Assembly: GCA_965153455.1 (NCBI GenBank)
Contig: OZ234497.1
Coordinates: forward strand, 6,696,001-6,760,000
Source of the DNA: Sphagnum compactum
Taxonomy: Eukaryota > Bryophyta > Sphagnopsida > Sphagnales
Length of the DNA stretch: 64,000 nt
Direction of reading: 5' to 3'
Part shown: positions 16,354 through 29,900 of the stretch, piece by piece
Layout: each line of letters begins with the position of its first letter
Position numbering within the stretch: the stretch's first letter is position 1
Made by a program: the position numbers and the translations under genes
The notes under the pieces: model-generated
What the model saw: the letters and a program-made list of their open reading frames with translations, nothing else
The model's database searches: none
Told to the model about the DNA's origin: nothing

Positions 16354-19300
16354 ATGACAGGAAATGGACTGTGCAGATTGCTGTCTTCAGGAATCTTCGG
16401 CTCCTCCTCACAGCCTCAGGTCTGATCTCCTCCTTCCCCCAGAAGGGTGTTTCTTTCTTGCCTGTCTATAGAAGAAGTTATTGAGAAAGAGTCTGAAAAA
16501 GTTTTGTCCATAATAAACTGGAAGGACCTTAAGGGGGTTTTGATCTTGAGGGAGTGAGTGAGTGAGTGAGTGAGTGGTGGAAAGCGAAAAGTTTCTTGTG
16601 TTTGTTCAAAAGAGGGCCCTGTTTTCTCTCCATTGTGTTTCATTCCCTCTTCTCAATCTTCCTTTTTCTATTCCTTCAGTCGATCTAGACCACCTTAGGA
16701 CTTTTCAACATTCTTTGGTTATGTCCTAAATGCATAAGTTTAGTAAGTAAAAAACAAATTGGGGGAAAGGGCGGGGGTGGGGGGGGGGGAGATTCTCTAT
16801 AAATTGCCTGATGTCTCGTCAGTTTTGTTTGAGCTTCATTCTCCAATAGTTTTTGATTGTGCTTATAAGACAATGTATTGGGTATCCCCATGGGTGTTAT
16901 TAATTGTGCTGTCTATTTAGTAAATTTAGCAATTTTCTGCCTCTTTTCCAATGAGTTTGATTTTTTGAAGCATCTTTTGAAGTCCAACACCTACTCTCCC
17001 TGTTGTGCTTCAGAGATTATCCCTAGTTCATAAGTTTGTGGATGATCTTTTTGTCATGGGCTTGCCTGACTTTTTGAGAGTTTTTATGTATGTGGACAAA
17101 GACACTTTTGGCAAGCATAGTATACCCTAAAATGTCTTGTGAGTTAAGTTGCATGTCTAATGACATCTCCTGTAGCTTCTTGGATTTAGCCATAAACCAA
17201 AGTCCCTGAGGTATTGCCAATACAATAGGGTAAGGAATCCCATTGAGGCTCTTCCTGGATTTGAGGGTCTTGCCAAGGGCAATATAGCTTGAGGCTGGGC
17301 CCAAGAATCTAGGAAGAACCAAAAATGGGGTTCCTTCCCCAAGGTAAAGAACAATTTCAAATTTAGGAATCTTACAAAAGTGTATAAGATACCTTTTACC
17401 TTACACACTTTTGGTACCTTAATACACTTTTGTAAGATCCCTGAAATGGAAAACGGGAAATACTGTCAGGGAAGGTACTTCCAAATATGTAGACTAAATT
17501 CTGAAAGTTCTTTACGATATCTTTGATATACGCACCCAACCCCAGTATGCATAAACGCAGGTATTGACATGATCTATATGACTCATGTTCAGTACAATAT
17601 GTCTATTGCTCTTAAGTTGGGCATCATCCACAATCCATTGTATAGGTTCTTGAGGCTTTGTATTTTATTCTATTTCTCAGATGGTTGGTTTTATTGTCCT
17701 TCTGAAGAAAAAAAGGCTATCCTCTAAAGGTTCTCTTAAAGAGGACTAGAGATTCGCTCAAAAGAGAAATTTCTTTTTTGGAATTTCAGCACTTGGAGTT
17801 TTCTGAATGACTTTTGTTATATAGTCTTGTAAGTGGACAGCTTTCTTTAGCCCACTTGATCTTTGTTCTTCTTCTTCCTTTTTTAATTTCTGTTCTTTTG
17901 CCTCTTTTGCCTTTTTTGTTTTTCCCTCTGTGTTTTCTCTATGTTTTCACAGAAGTGTTTTTCCCTTTGTGGTGGTACTGTGATGTAGGGTGCTAGGCAG
18001 TATCATGGTTGAGTCTTCCTGCTGCTTTCAGAATTCCAACAGAAACTCAGCATGCAGGCCAGTGGTGACACTGCCCTATACCCACTGTAGGGAGCTGATG
18101 AAAGTCATTGGGTAAGTTGTGATAGATAAGTCACTATCATACAAGGTTTACTGTTGCTAGTCCCTGAACAAGTGGGAGGCTGTCACTGCAGTTCATACTG
18201 CTAGTTTTGTTGTTCTTTTCTTCTTGTTCTTCCCTTCTGGGTTTCCTTATTTGGGGGTTTTTCTTTGACGTCAAAAGGAGAAGTATATATGAGTAGTAAT
18301 AATCAATTGCATGTTTTGTGAGGTAGGAGGATGCAGAAGTGGAGGAAGAGAAAGAGAGTGAGAGCATGCCTCAAGCAAGGTGCCCTTCCTGAATTCTTTC
18401 CTGAACAACCTCTGGACTGGAAGAAGATAAAGGCAGATAATGAAATGAGAGAGAAGTTAGACTGTGGAAACCAGGTCTAATCCACCTCATTTTGTCTTTT
18501 TGTGTTCAGGGGATGGAATTTTGGTGCCTTCGTCAAGAACCTGGCAGAGAAGGCAATGTTACAACTTTGGGCACTTCCAATCCAATGAGCTCTAGGTTGA
18601 TCTTTCATGTGGCCAATCATGACTGGATTGACACCTAACACAAGGCTCACAGCTGACCATGCTTCTGATTGCTGGGTGATTTGGAGGCAGTCAGGAGGGG
18701 TGCTGCAAGCTTACCAACATGATTTACAGGAGTTTGGCATAGGCCTCAAGAAAGAGACAGCAGCTGTGGCACGCCTGCCCCTCTATCTTGAATCTGCTGC
18801 TTCTGTTGCCCGGGTTCCTCCCTTCACTGTTGTTGGTCCCCTACTGGAATTCCTTGTTGGCATCTGATGCCAATATGTGTCTACTGTTCTCTCCTTTCCT
18901 TGTGATTCCATTCTTGGAAACTCATGCAAGACTTTATGATAGGTAATTGACCTATGGACTACTACTGTGTTTAGATACCAACAAGAGATGGCTTATCCTT
19001 GATATTGTGTAAGAAACACCTGACAAGTTACTTCATGAAGAAGCATAACAACTCAGTAGCTCTGTATCCTATTCATTTGCTGTACAAGATAGGGAAATTT
19101 GTGTGCTTTCAATTAGTCACTGCATGGTGGAAGTTGTGCATAAGGGTGTTGCATGCCCCAGGACACAGTTAGGATGGGAGATGGCGATTATGATATCACT
19201 TTCCCTGACAAGGAACTGATTGAAGTCTTTTGTCCTTCCTAATGCAGGAGTCACTGGAGACAGTTGGCCAGGTAGTGGAGGACTTTGGAAGTTCAGTTTG

Positions 19301-22300
19301 GCATGGGTAGGTTGCTCAGCTTGTATCTGTTTGTTTCTGTTTGTTTCTGTTTCCAAACCACTCACCCTAAGCAGAAAGCCTGGTGATTCCCAGTTTCAGA
19401 TGTGATCAGTGAGCTATTTAAGCTAATCAATTCAAGTTTTGTGTGAGATGTTAAGGATACCCCAAGTATCAGGGTAAGGGTGCTGTTGCATTTATTTTGT
19501 CTTGAAATTTAGGAGTGTGGTGACTTGATTATCTCATGTTCCGTAATAGCAACTATTTTTCCAATCATGTGTGCTGGGTTTCCTGAGGGATGAAGTGGGT
19601 GGGAGTTGATTATGTAATGGGAGTGTGTGCTCTGCAGAACTACAGAGATATTGGCACAAGTGAAGGAAGCAGTGCTGAGCATTGATGAAGAAGCTGCCAC
19701 AACCACCCATTCAGATGCCTTAGCAACCCCCTTCAGCAATGCGTAAGCCCTCATCTCCAATTCTCAATACCCTGTTTCCTTCCAACCACCACCTTATAGA
19801 TGAGTTAGTGCTATGGACTGTTCCATTTACAAATTTGCCTTGTCAATTGCATGAAGTTGCCCATGAAGTGAATCTCAAGGAAGGGTGAACAATTTGTGGG
19901 TGGCATTTGCAGGAAGTACAGCCGCTATGAGTCTCAGGTAATAACAAACAAAAAATCCTGCAAAGGTTCCTCTTGCTTCAAAAAGCTTTATTCTGAGCAG
20001 TTCTTGGTCCTTGCTAAACTGGCCATGCACATGAATATTTGCTTGATTCATGTGGACATCATTTCCTTAGGTAGGGGAAAGCATTGCTAGAAAGTCAAGA
20101 CTACTTCTTTATATTTTTGTGATGTGTAGTCAAAAGTTCTGTGATGTTTCTTTTTGTACATAAATTCAACTAGCATCAGTGTAGCTAGTTCTGTAGCACT
20201 ATGGAATTACTTTGATGGTGCATAATCTCCATAGCCCCAAATGCCAGTGTCAAAATATGCATGTGTACACATGCAGAAAGATGTGGGGTGATGAGCAGGT
20301 GAGGGCAATTCAAAGTGATAGTGGCACATATAGTGATGAGCCTGAAGATGCATATGAATATGGGACTTGGTTGATGTCGTTCAGTATGAATAGCCAGTAC
20401 CCACTCTCCTTGTCCTCTTACATTCAGAACTGAACACATCATTGATACCTCTCTTTTAGAAATGGCATTGTCTCTTGTTCCTATAAACAGCAGAAATTTC
20501 TGGGACCTTAATCACATTTGTTTAGCAAGCAACATGTCTCCCTTTGTTAATAGCTTTATGTTTGTTTTTCCCCTGCAGTAACAAATCCATTTTGGTCATA
20601 GAGAAAGACATTATATCCTCTTAGTTGGTGACTGGCTACTCATTGTGTGAATGATTCCACATTCTTTGAGTGTATGACTTCAGTTCTCTTCAATTTTTTT
20701 CCAGAAAAGACGAAATTGATAAGATACTATCCAGCAATGCCTTAATGCAAGAGCTCCAGAACCAAATTGGTATGTCTGCAACTTCACACTCTTCAAAGCA
20801 TACTTTTAAAATTTGGGTGTTGAAATGTTGCAGTGTTTTTCATTATTTTGGTTGAAGGGTGTCTTTCTTTCAGATACCTTTGTTACTAGAGATGGTCTAG
20901 GATTGTCCAAGAGGTTACCTAACAGTAGGTAACTCTAAGTTGCATCATTGAATAGATGATGATCCTTGGTGTCCATGTTCCTCCAAGTCTTGTAGGAATT
21001 TCCAAGCTGCTGCAAGTTTGTAGGCAAAGTTTGTTCACCTCCTGTGTTGTAGAGTTCATCAAGATTCCAAGAATGGGTGGATTGATTTCATGGTGAAGGA
21101 AGGTATGGAAAAGGAAATAGGAACAAGGGAGTGAAGAGAGGGAGGAAGGTTGGGGGACTTGCAGTGCCTCTTGTGGTGGACTATGACATGTTTTGGACTC
21201 GCTATTTCTTCCGTTTGCATAAGCTACAACAAGTTGAAAATGCACGTGCTAATCTTGTCAAGCGTGAGTGTTTCACTCTTCTCTCCTCTCTTTTAGATGC
21301 TCACACCTATTTGGATATAGAAGCGTTGGACCTTTGTATGTGGTGGTATGCCCTATACTAAATATGTCTGGTTCTTGCATATTTCAAGAGTCAGCAATTG
21401 AGCATCAGAGATTAGAGAATGCAGAGAAGGAAGATCAAGTATGCTCATGACATATATGAAGGGTGACATACAATTGAGCCAATTTGCTCTGAGAAGAAGA
21501 CTGCATCTTTGATGGAACAGGGGCAACTGTAATTGAGGATGAGGACCTCAGTTGGGATGTGGAAGAAGACAAAGAAGAGGAAGAAGACAAGGACAAGCAA
21601 GAGCTGAAAGGAGCCAGCAAAGCCAAAGAAAGTGAAATCACAAGTGTTTCAGACATCACTACACCAATATTGGAGGGGCCCGAATTCCGTGGTTCTATAT
21701 CCACTGCTCCAGTTGACCTTTCATTGGCACTGATGGCAGAAGGTAGACAATATCCTGAATGCTGGGACTATACATTTCAGACGATAGTTTATTTGGGCAT
21801 TCAACACACTAGGTGCTGCTGTTGAGTTGATGTTGGTGCTTGGCAGACTTCAGACACATTCATGAGCAAGAACTAGCGCTCATGCTTAGTAGAGGTTGTC
21901 CATGCTCAGTCCTAAAGTGATCCAATGATGGAAACAAAAATCAATCTTGCATAAGCTGTTGAGTCTTCTATATGCAAGAAATGCACTTCATCAAGTTTGC
22001 AAAAAATAATTCCTGAAAGCCTTTGAGGAATGACACTTGTTTTGGTGCGTTTACACCTTAGATGCACATGATGAAGAGGAAGCCAGAAGTGAAGGGAGTA
22101 CAGGGAGTGAGTGGCTAGTCATTCCAGAGGAGAAGCTACCAGAATCCAGAGAGCCAATTAGTAGCCCCATCTGTTTGCCCCCAGAGCAGATGTATGTCAT
22201 ATTTAACCACTTCAACTTTGCTCAATACAATAAAACCCTACAGTTTTGATTGGTTTTATGGTTGCCATGTGGCCAAAGTTGGCAACCACTGATTTGACTT

Positions 22301-22397
22301 ATCGGTGGAGTATGGCAGCAAGAGAATTAAAGGACACATGGGGGATGGAGTGAGTGACGATGGGGCAGAACTTGACAACGATATCTCTCATTTCTGA
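16354..22397 (+). CDS. BSD-domain protein, plant type
   Basis: I built fourteen exons in phase: 16354-16419, 18327-18379, 18510-18552, 18691-18813, 19248-19306, 19638-19742, 19913-19937, 20299-20396, 20705-20769, 21165-21263, 21389-21438, 21538-21742, 22062-22191 and 22319-22397. They encode 399 residues. The conserved helical N-terminal part reads LQAYQHDLQEFGIGLKKE, then ESLETVGQVVEDFGSSVW, then VRAIQSDSGTYSDEPED. The BSD domain starts near residue 213 and shows the typical YDMFWTRYFFRLHKL with the signature FW at 222-223. An acidic region (DEDLSWDVEEDKEEEE) and a C-terminal VSDDGAELDND follow. BSD domains occur in TFIIH p62 and synapse-associated proteins, but the molecular role of this plant family is not known to me. 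Intron 3 begins with GC instead of GT. The first two exons are the least certain. Confidence 0.85.
17360..17512. repeat. Imperfect inverted repeat in BSD intron 1
   Basis: The segment cttacaaaagtgtataaga near 17371 is inverted near 17416-17438, giving arms of about 28 bases with a few differences. A further piece (gtaaagaac...tttag) near 17343-17366 is inverted near 17490-17512, so the structure extends outward with an indel. This looks like a small foldback or MITE relic inside the 1.9-kb first intron. Confidence 0.6.
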
Positions 22398-23769
22398 AGG
22401 ATCCAAAGGACCTGTTAGCAGTCAGGGAGGTACAAAAATCCTTCATGCTTTTGCCACTGTTGATTTTGAGGGTGATTGTACTTCAAAAATCATGTCCCAA
22501 ACCTCTTGCGAAAGGTCCAAGATTGGGACTATTCCTCCCAAGGTCATGATTAGAAATGTGATTCTAAAGCATGCATTTTCAGATATGGTGTTGGCAACTG
22601 TATCCATCAAGGCCTCATTTGAATTCAACTGGAGGCATGCGAACTAGTTTAGTGAAATGCAAGGCTTGTTTGACATTGATGTGCAATATGGAATGCATGT
22701 ATCAAGAGGGTTTTTCTAAATGAAGCTGACAGTACAGTTGATTGCTTGCTAAATTAATAGTCCAACTATCACATGTAAGAGAAAGGGATCAGGTAAGGGA
22801 AAAGTTGGAAACAATTACCTTTCAGTGTTCCTGCTTCCAATTAGGGCAGCGTATATGTTGATAATCAAGCATGTCATTTTCCATGTTCCTTAGCACCATT
22901 TCATACTAAAAAGAAAACAGTTGTGAGCTTGCGATGCTTCCATAGCGTGCACATGTGGGAACCCTAATCGTGCCATCATCAGGTAACAATTGTGCACTGG
23001 AAAACCCAGAATTCAGTTGTTTGATTGTCATGGGCTTGTTCCAGAACTTGATTGTTGTTCCTTGCAATTCCAACAACATGCATATTGGTGACTGGATCAC
23101 ATGTAATAGTACACAGTGACAATTCCAACTTTATGTGGAGTGGCTTTAATCTGTGTGTCCTTAATGTTATCGGTGAGAGATGTTGGACAAAAGAGGTAAA
23201 CAGAAAAGTTCACTTGTATCCTGTAGGATGTCAATTACAATAAAGGACATTCTTTTTTGAAATGCATGCGAGTTTTGGAGAGACTTTATGAAAAAGAAAA
23301 TTAGGATCTTCAAAATTGTCACCTACTTTGTGTAAAACAAGTAGAAATAGCAAAGAAAGTGGGAATTATAGGAGCTCACATAGGGGCAGTAGGATACTGT
23401 TAATGATAAATTCATTCTAAGTGAATGCAAACCAAGAATTATCTATCATAAAATTATCATGTCCACAGTTTTGAAAGATGGTGTGGCTATGGTTGTGCAA
23501 GCCTTTTGCTCCACACAAGAGGAAGTTGGGAGGCCTTCGAAAATGTTTTAACAACAAAATGTTTAACAAATATTCATGTACAACAATAATTTGTCTTCAA
23601 TTTGCAGGTCTCCTTTAGGAGTAGACAAGGTTATTAGTTTACACACTTGTTGTGTACACCCTTTCTGCATTAGGTTTGATATCACTTAAGCAAATCTAAT
23701 GCTTAAAGATTGAACTAACCATAAAGATCCATGGAATCCTACAATATTAAAGTTATTTGTATATACACC
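22398..23769. other. Intergenic DNA downstream of BSD gene
   Basis: No coding exon is recognised. The open frame at 22354-22647 is mainly an off-frame reading of the last BSD exon and its 3' flank. The rest is AT-rich. Confidence 0.4.
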
Positions 23770-24015
23770 CTGTCGTAGGGCCTGCTTTTCACCCCCCATC
23801 CCCTTTTTCAGTCCTATCCGCAAAGTAAGGAAATTTTATTAGATCTCAGTATGAAATGCTGAAACTCAGCATTTAATGCACAGGGTTCAAGAGTAATTAT
23901 AGTAGTTGTACAGGTCGGAGCAGTGAAAATATATGTAGCAGCAATGGAGGCGCCCAGGAAACAGGAAAGACAGGATGAAACTCAGTTTACCACCAAAATT
24001 GGTGGAAAAAAACTA
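23770..24015 (+). repeat. Dispersed repeat family R1, copy 1
   Basis: One of three copies in this window (others near 45950-46212 and 59575-59872). Shared blocks are a C-rich start (tttcaccccc...atcccc), a core with ttttattagatctcagta, and a perfect stem AATGCTGA-AAC-TCAGCATT. After these come gtacaggt, gtgaaaatatatgtagcag, and a 3' block ending gtttaccaccaaaattggtgg. No coding capacity is seen. It is probably a non-autonomous mobile element or an LTR fragment. Confidence 0.75.
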
Positions 24016-25640
24016 GTTTGGGTCCCAGTTATTTGAAACATAGGGTCAATTTTGAGTTTTTTTTTGTCTTTTGGCTCTTGTTATAAGAATTTTTGTGAAT
24101 TGCCCAACATGATAGGAAGCTCTGGGCAACTAAGTGCAAAATTAATGTGAAAGTCAATGACAAATTTGCTTCCCAATGTTTTTTAACATTAAGAATTGAA
24201 TCAAACCATGGAATGCCATTCTTATCATAATCCCAAATTTATCCAAGAATTTGATTTGCCCCAAAAAAAATGAAATCAATGTTTTTTTTTTAGATTTCCC
24301 TTGGATGCTTTTCATTAATCAATCATTTCAACTTTTTTTGGGACATTTTTTCCTCACATGATTCATATGCATGCCTTTTATCCACCACTATTTTTTTTAT
24401 GATAAATGAAGCACAACATCTTTGTCCAAGTCTTTAAAAACTTGCAATTTTGAAAATTGTTCAAAACTAAATCTAAATTTCAACAATAACAATTTTTCAT
24501 TTTGCATCAAAATTTCTTTTTTTTAATTTGAAACATTTAGCTTCAAGTCCTCTACAACTTCATCAACTCAAAATTTCAAAATTAAATATGACTCCATGCA
24601 GTGATATGTCCAACCCATGAATTGTGCCTTCTTATCACCGTTGATTTTTTGCTCTCAAACACTTTTTTAATTCAACCTTAATTCAACCTCAACCATAGAC
24701 TCAAAAACCCCCTAGTTCACCTTTAATTATGCATTGTTTGTGACTTCAAACACCCCTTCAAACACAACCAAGTTTTGCCCTACTTTTGACCCAAACACCC
24801 TTTCAATCACCCCCAAATTTCTGACCTAAGTTTGCCCCCTATGTCTACACTTAAACCCCCTCTTGAAAATACCTTTGAATTCTACCTTTAAACACCCACC
24901 CCAATACCCAATAGCATGGTGGCAACAAGAACCCAAAGTTGAAAACAAAAGAAATCCAACTCAATGGGACATAACAAACAAGAAAATTGAAACCTAGTAA
25001 TTTCCAAGTTGCATAATTTCTTGCCACGCCATATATCTAGCATCTAATACATACTTTCATACATTTATTGTGTGTATCAAAGGGTTTATTGTCATAAAGT
25101 GGCAAACATCCCTCCAACAAGAAAACCCTAGAAATTGTTCCAAATTTTATATAAAAACATAAACTAAATAATACCAAAACTGGTAAAAAAGAAAATTTGT
25201 AAGATTCAAAATACAAACAAGTACCTAAAGGCTATTGCTTATGGTTTCTTCCAACTCCAAAACCCCAAACTTCACAATGACATCTTCATTTTCCTCCATG
25301 AAATTTTTTTCCATTTCCATGAACTACTCCATTAATCCCAAACCACCGACATGTCAATTCCAGCTAGAGTTCTTGTTGGAAGAAAGGTCTAAGGACTTGG
25401 AGCAAAGGGAAGTTGAGACCAAAAGACTTAATAAGGGTGCACACAAGAAGCAAAAGTTATGCTTCAACCCCTAAACCTTTAAACCATACCTTTGTTATTT
25501 GACATCCCGTTGTCAAGCAAAATATTTGAGAATGTGCTCTCAAAAGTTGCAAAATTTCTTCCACTTTGTGAACTTCCTTCTTGGATTTTTTTTTCAACAT
25601 TTTTGCTCCCAATGCAAAATAGGGGTTTGTTTGGTATTGG
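24016..25640. other. AT-rich intergenic DNA
   Basis: This is AT-rich DNA with long T runs. The pyrimidine-skewed segment 24700-24910 is full of 'caaacaccc' words and looks like degenerate tandem sequence. A 79-residue open frame at 25235-25474 has no recognisable family. Confidence 0.5.
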
Positions 25641-25649
25641 GGTTCAAAG

Positions 25650-26275
25650 ATGCAAAATGGGGATTTGATTTGATCTGATCTGATCTTGGGAGCTCACACA
25701 TGCATATTGAGGGTTTCTTTTGATCTTGGGAATTTAGAAATGGGGAATGGTGGTCTGTTTGGATCTTAGGAGCTCACACATGTATAAGTGGCCTTTGTTT
25801 TGTATTGGGAACTCACTAATGGGGAATGAGGTTTGTCTTGATCTTGGGAGTTCACAATATGTGTAATGAGGATTTGTTTTGATTTTGGGAGCTCACACAT
25901 GCATAACATGGATTTGTTTTGATCTTGGGAACTCACAATATGTATAATGGGGGTCTGTTTTGATCTTGGGGGGGTTCAAAGGGAGCATTCGTTGTGCCCT
26001 TGGAGTTTACTTGCTCTTCGGATCTCACACATGCATAATGAGGATCTATTTTTATCATGGGAGTTCACATTATGTGTAATGGGGTCTGTTTTGATCTTGA
26101 GAGCTCACACATGCATAACAAGGATTTACTTTTATCTTGGGTGCTGACAAAACATTCATACTTAGGGTCTCTTGGCGGCTCAAAGATGCCTAATGAGAAT
26201 CTATTATGATCTTGAGAGCTCACAAATATTCATAATGAGAATATGTCTTTATATTGGGGGCTCACACATGCAGAA
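25650..26275 (+). repeat. Degenerate tandem repeat array
   Basis: The phrase gatcttgggagctcacacat followed by gcataatg and aggatttgttt recurs about ten times with point changes and missing parts. Spacing varies between about 40 and 75 bases. Examples begin near 25683, 25723, 25762, 25842, 25885, 25918, 25962 and 26093. No gene is present. Confidence 0.8.
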
Positions 26276-26924
26276 TGGTGACTACTAGGTAAGTAGATAC
26301 TAATGTGGTTAGCTATGGGATAGGAATACACAATGGATGCAAATGACAACTCTGGGATTTTGGCCAACCAAAAAACAATAATTTGTACGTACCAATATGC
26401 TTCCCGATGTGATGTGATATCCAAAAAACAAAGCACTCTGTTTATGATTGTATTGTCTTGGATTTGCCTCTTTTAGTGTAGACGCTAGACAAGAGATAAG
26501 ATTATTTCTATTAAGGGCAGGTCCACCACCAACACCCCCTATTTGGACCTGCTCTGAGATCAAATTCAACTGTTGGGGCATACATTATTCTTCAGCTAAA
26601 CAGCTCAACACCCAAACTTTTTACATGCAATACTGACAATTGTAACTGGAGACAGCACAGGCAGAAACTAAATTTCCGATCAGGCATATATTTACTGATG
26701 TTACAGGGGCTAATACTTTACACAAAGCTTCAACCACTAATCAAAGCACAAAGCAGAGAATACCGCAAAATATTACACTCAATCCAGATTTTGCCACTGC
26801 TCCAAGGCTGATCTGTTGTACATCTACTCAGGTCCTCTTCACAGCTACAACACGAAAGGACCTGTATCTGAGGAGTTGATTGATTACAATCTTCAAGAGA
26901 ACAGCAAATTGAGGATTTCTGATT

Positions 26925-29900
26925 TCAATTCCACCATGTATCCACACCTGACCCCTCTCCCACCACCCCTGTTGTCAAATTAGGTAATTCCAATGCATAC
27001 ACTGTGTTGGGTTTTTGCTCGAGCACTGCCGCATCTGGTGCATGTAGTTGCATGGCAACAGAGGACTTTTGCTCCAGCACTGCCATAGCTGGGGCATGCA
27101 TTTGCATGGCAACAGAAGGGTTCAGTACAAGGGAGGCTGGTTCCACACCTCTTGGTGAAGAAGAGGAGACCCCATGACCAACAAAAGTTGGGGATATGGG
27201 TCCACCACCATCATATGAATGCTGTTGCAGCGGTTGAACCTCATTAGCACTGTCAGTGTAAGGTTGTAGAATTAAAGCCCTTTGCTGTGAGCGGTCTGAT
27301 TCTACACTCCTTGGACTCAATACCGGTGTCAGTGGTGCCTGTGTTCCTGCTTGAGCTGATACTGAGCTATTGTTATCACCTGTCCCCTGTGGAGCATCAA
27401 ATATGTTGAATTAGGAAATAGGTCATTTGTGTTGCACCATAAACTGGAGTTCAAGTTAGCAAGTTGACAGAAACATATGCCCCAACCAAAGTCTAGGAAT
27501 ATTTGAACCATAATTCCCATCCCAGGAAGCAGCCAGTCCAATACATTAAAGAGAATATTACTCACATGCTCTTTAAATTCAGGGCTGGACAAGTTGATTG
27601 AAAGATTACGCATCAGAAGCAAGACCTGCATAGTAAAATGCAAAACGAAGATGCTTAGTAAACCAGTAAACATGACCAATCTATCTTCTGATATCTGCCA
27701 TGAACTGCTTTCAGTCTTCATCCAGTAAGTGTTTACATTATGTTGCCAAGCATCCACACCAGAAGTTAGCACAAACATGGAATAATGCTCAACTGCTCTC
27801 TAATTTGAACAACTGAAAATGCCAAAAATGCCCTTAGCACATACAGTTTCTCGATCAATAGGAGACATCTCCTTGAGCGTCCTCAGATGGCCAGAAACAC
27901 CTGGATCAAAAACACTGCCAATGAACTTGTATACCTCTGCAAAATCTGGAGTGGCTGCAATGCAACAGAATTTGTATCAGCAGCAGAATACACAAGAGAT
28001 TGACACATAGTGAGAACAAACAAGCAAAAACTGAAATCAGCAGATTGACACATTATCAACAAGCCCAAGGAAATCTATCAATTGCACAATTTACCTTGGA
28101 CACATGAATCCTGTGCCACTTGGTTTGCTGCTAACATATGCTGTGACCAACCACCTGGAGAGCTACCACTTAAGCTGCTGCTTGAGGGACCACCAGTCAA
28201 GCTTATTCCTCCAATATCTCCAGCCTCTGGTTTAATGCCTGAAGTGCCCACAGTACAAGTTTTAGACCAGATCAGACTGGACTATGAATGAGACATTCTG
28301 CTTCCAGTAACAGACTGTTAGCACCATACAGCCCAACCTGTCAATCTCTTGCATATTTGTGAATATGATTGAAATCCATAAGAAGATTTCCAGTTGCAAT
28401 ACAGAGCAAGAACTAAATTCTTGCCCAAAACAATATGATGATAAAACACAACATATCTCTGATGTGGCAGGACTAAACTGCACAATAACACATTGGCAGT
28501 AGACACTGTGTCAGCTTCAGCCAAAATAAATAAAGATGACAGGAAAGAGTGCAGTCATCACCTTGTGAGTGTCACTCACAATGTATCAGACCATCACTTT
28601 CCTTACGATCACAAGCTGCTATTACTCCCCACTGACTTCATCAGCTCCAGATGGTGGGTGTATCCAATTGAATAATAATAAGCTCAAAATTTCTTTCAAA
28701 TGATTCTAACAAAATGCACCTCCTGGGCTTCTATCACACTTCAAGAAGCAACATGAAGACCCAGGCATATTGTTGGCAAAGCACTCCTGCATAGCTACTC
28801 AAGAAACCCAACAGTATCCTCATTGAAGCAGCAAGAAGCTTGCAAGGATAAGTTTCATCTCATTTTACCTTGCCCATGTACAAACAAGCATCCCAGCTTA
28901 AGGCATAGAGTGTCCTACAGAGAGGGTAGTAATTAGGGCCTCCTGCACCCTGAACATATCCTTCGAACACAACAGAAGGAATCGAAGCCTACAAAGAGAA
29001 TATGCACATTACCATTCTTCTGTGCTTTCTGTGGATATGGTTGGGCAGACTTGCGCTTAGGCCGTGGAGGAGGTACATGCTCCCCAGTGCCATTCTTTTG
29101 AACCTTCAGAAAGTACTTCTGTGCATGACTTCGAATCTGCAACAGATCTTCCAATTATAACAAACAGAACATAACTCACCCATTGCTTCATACCCAAATA
29201 GATACCCAGGCTCTTCAAATGACCACCTTTGTGAATAGATTTACTGCCTATCTTCACATCGCCATACTTATAGTCACCCCAGTTCTCCTTCCAGTTTCCA
29301 ATTCAAGAGACATCTGAGCAAGAATTTTCATCATCAGATTTTGCTATACCCACATAGAGACAGAAGACGTCCTTTAGTCTTTGTAGTCAAAGAGATCTAG
29401 TCATTGAAATCTAATGCTAATCAGGAACATGCCACCATCAGCTCATAGGACAGGCAAACAACTCAAGCAATCAATCCATGGGAGGCCAGGCAAGCACAAA
29501 AATAAAGAAAAATGGGATGTGGCTTCTGCCCACTTACATTATCATATTTCCACCTACGACACCACAAATATGACTAGATGCCAGGGCTGCCTTCAGGAGC
29601 TAATTGCATGTTCCTAGCTAAACTGTAACCAGATTTGTCATAAGGTCATGTGCCTGAGGCTAATTGGTTCAAGCTTCACATGTCAACTAAAAGGATCTAT
29701 ACATCAGAAATTGAGGACCAAGCAGAGACATACACATATATCCTCATTAAGTATCAAGAACTTCTACAGTTACAATTACAGTCCATAACAGAACTGCAGG
29801 AGGAAGAGAATTCAGGAGAAATGCTAAACTTAAAAACAGCAGAATAGAACAATACGTAGCAAGTCTCACATATTTAGTTACAATCAACAGCAAAATCTAT

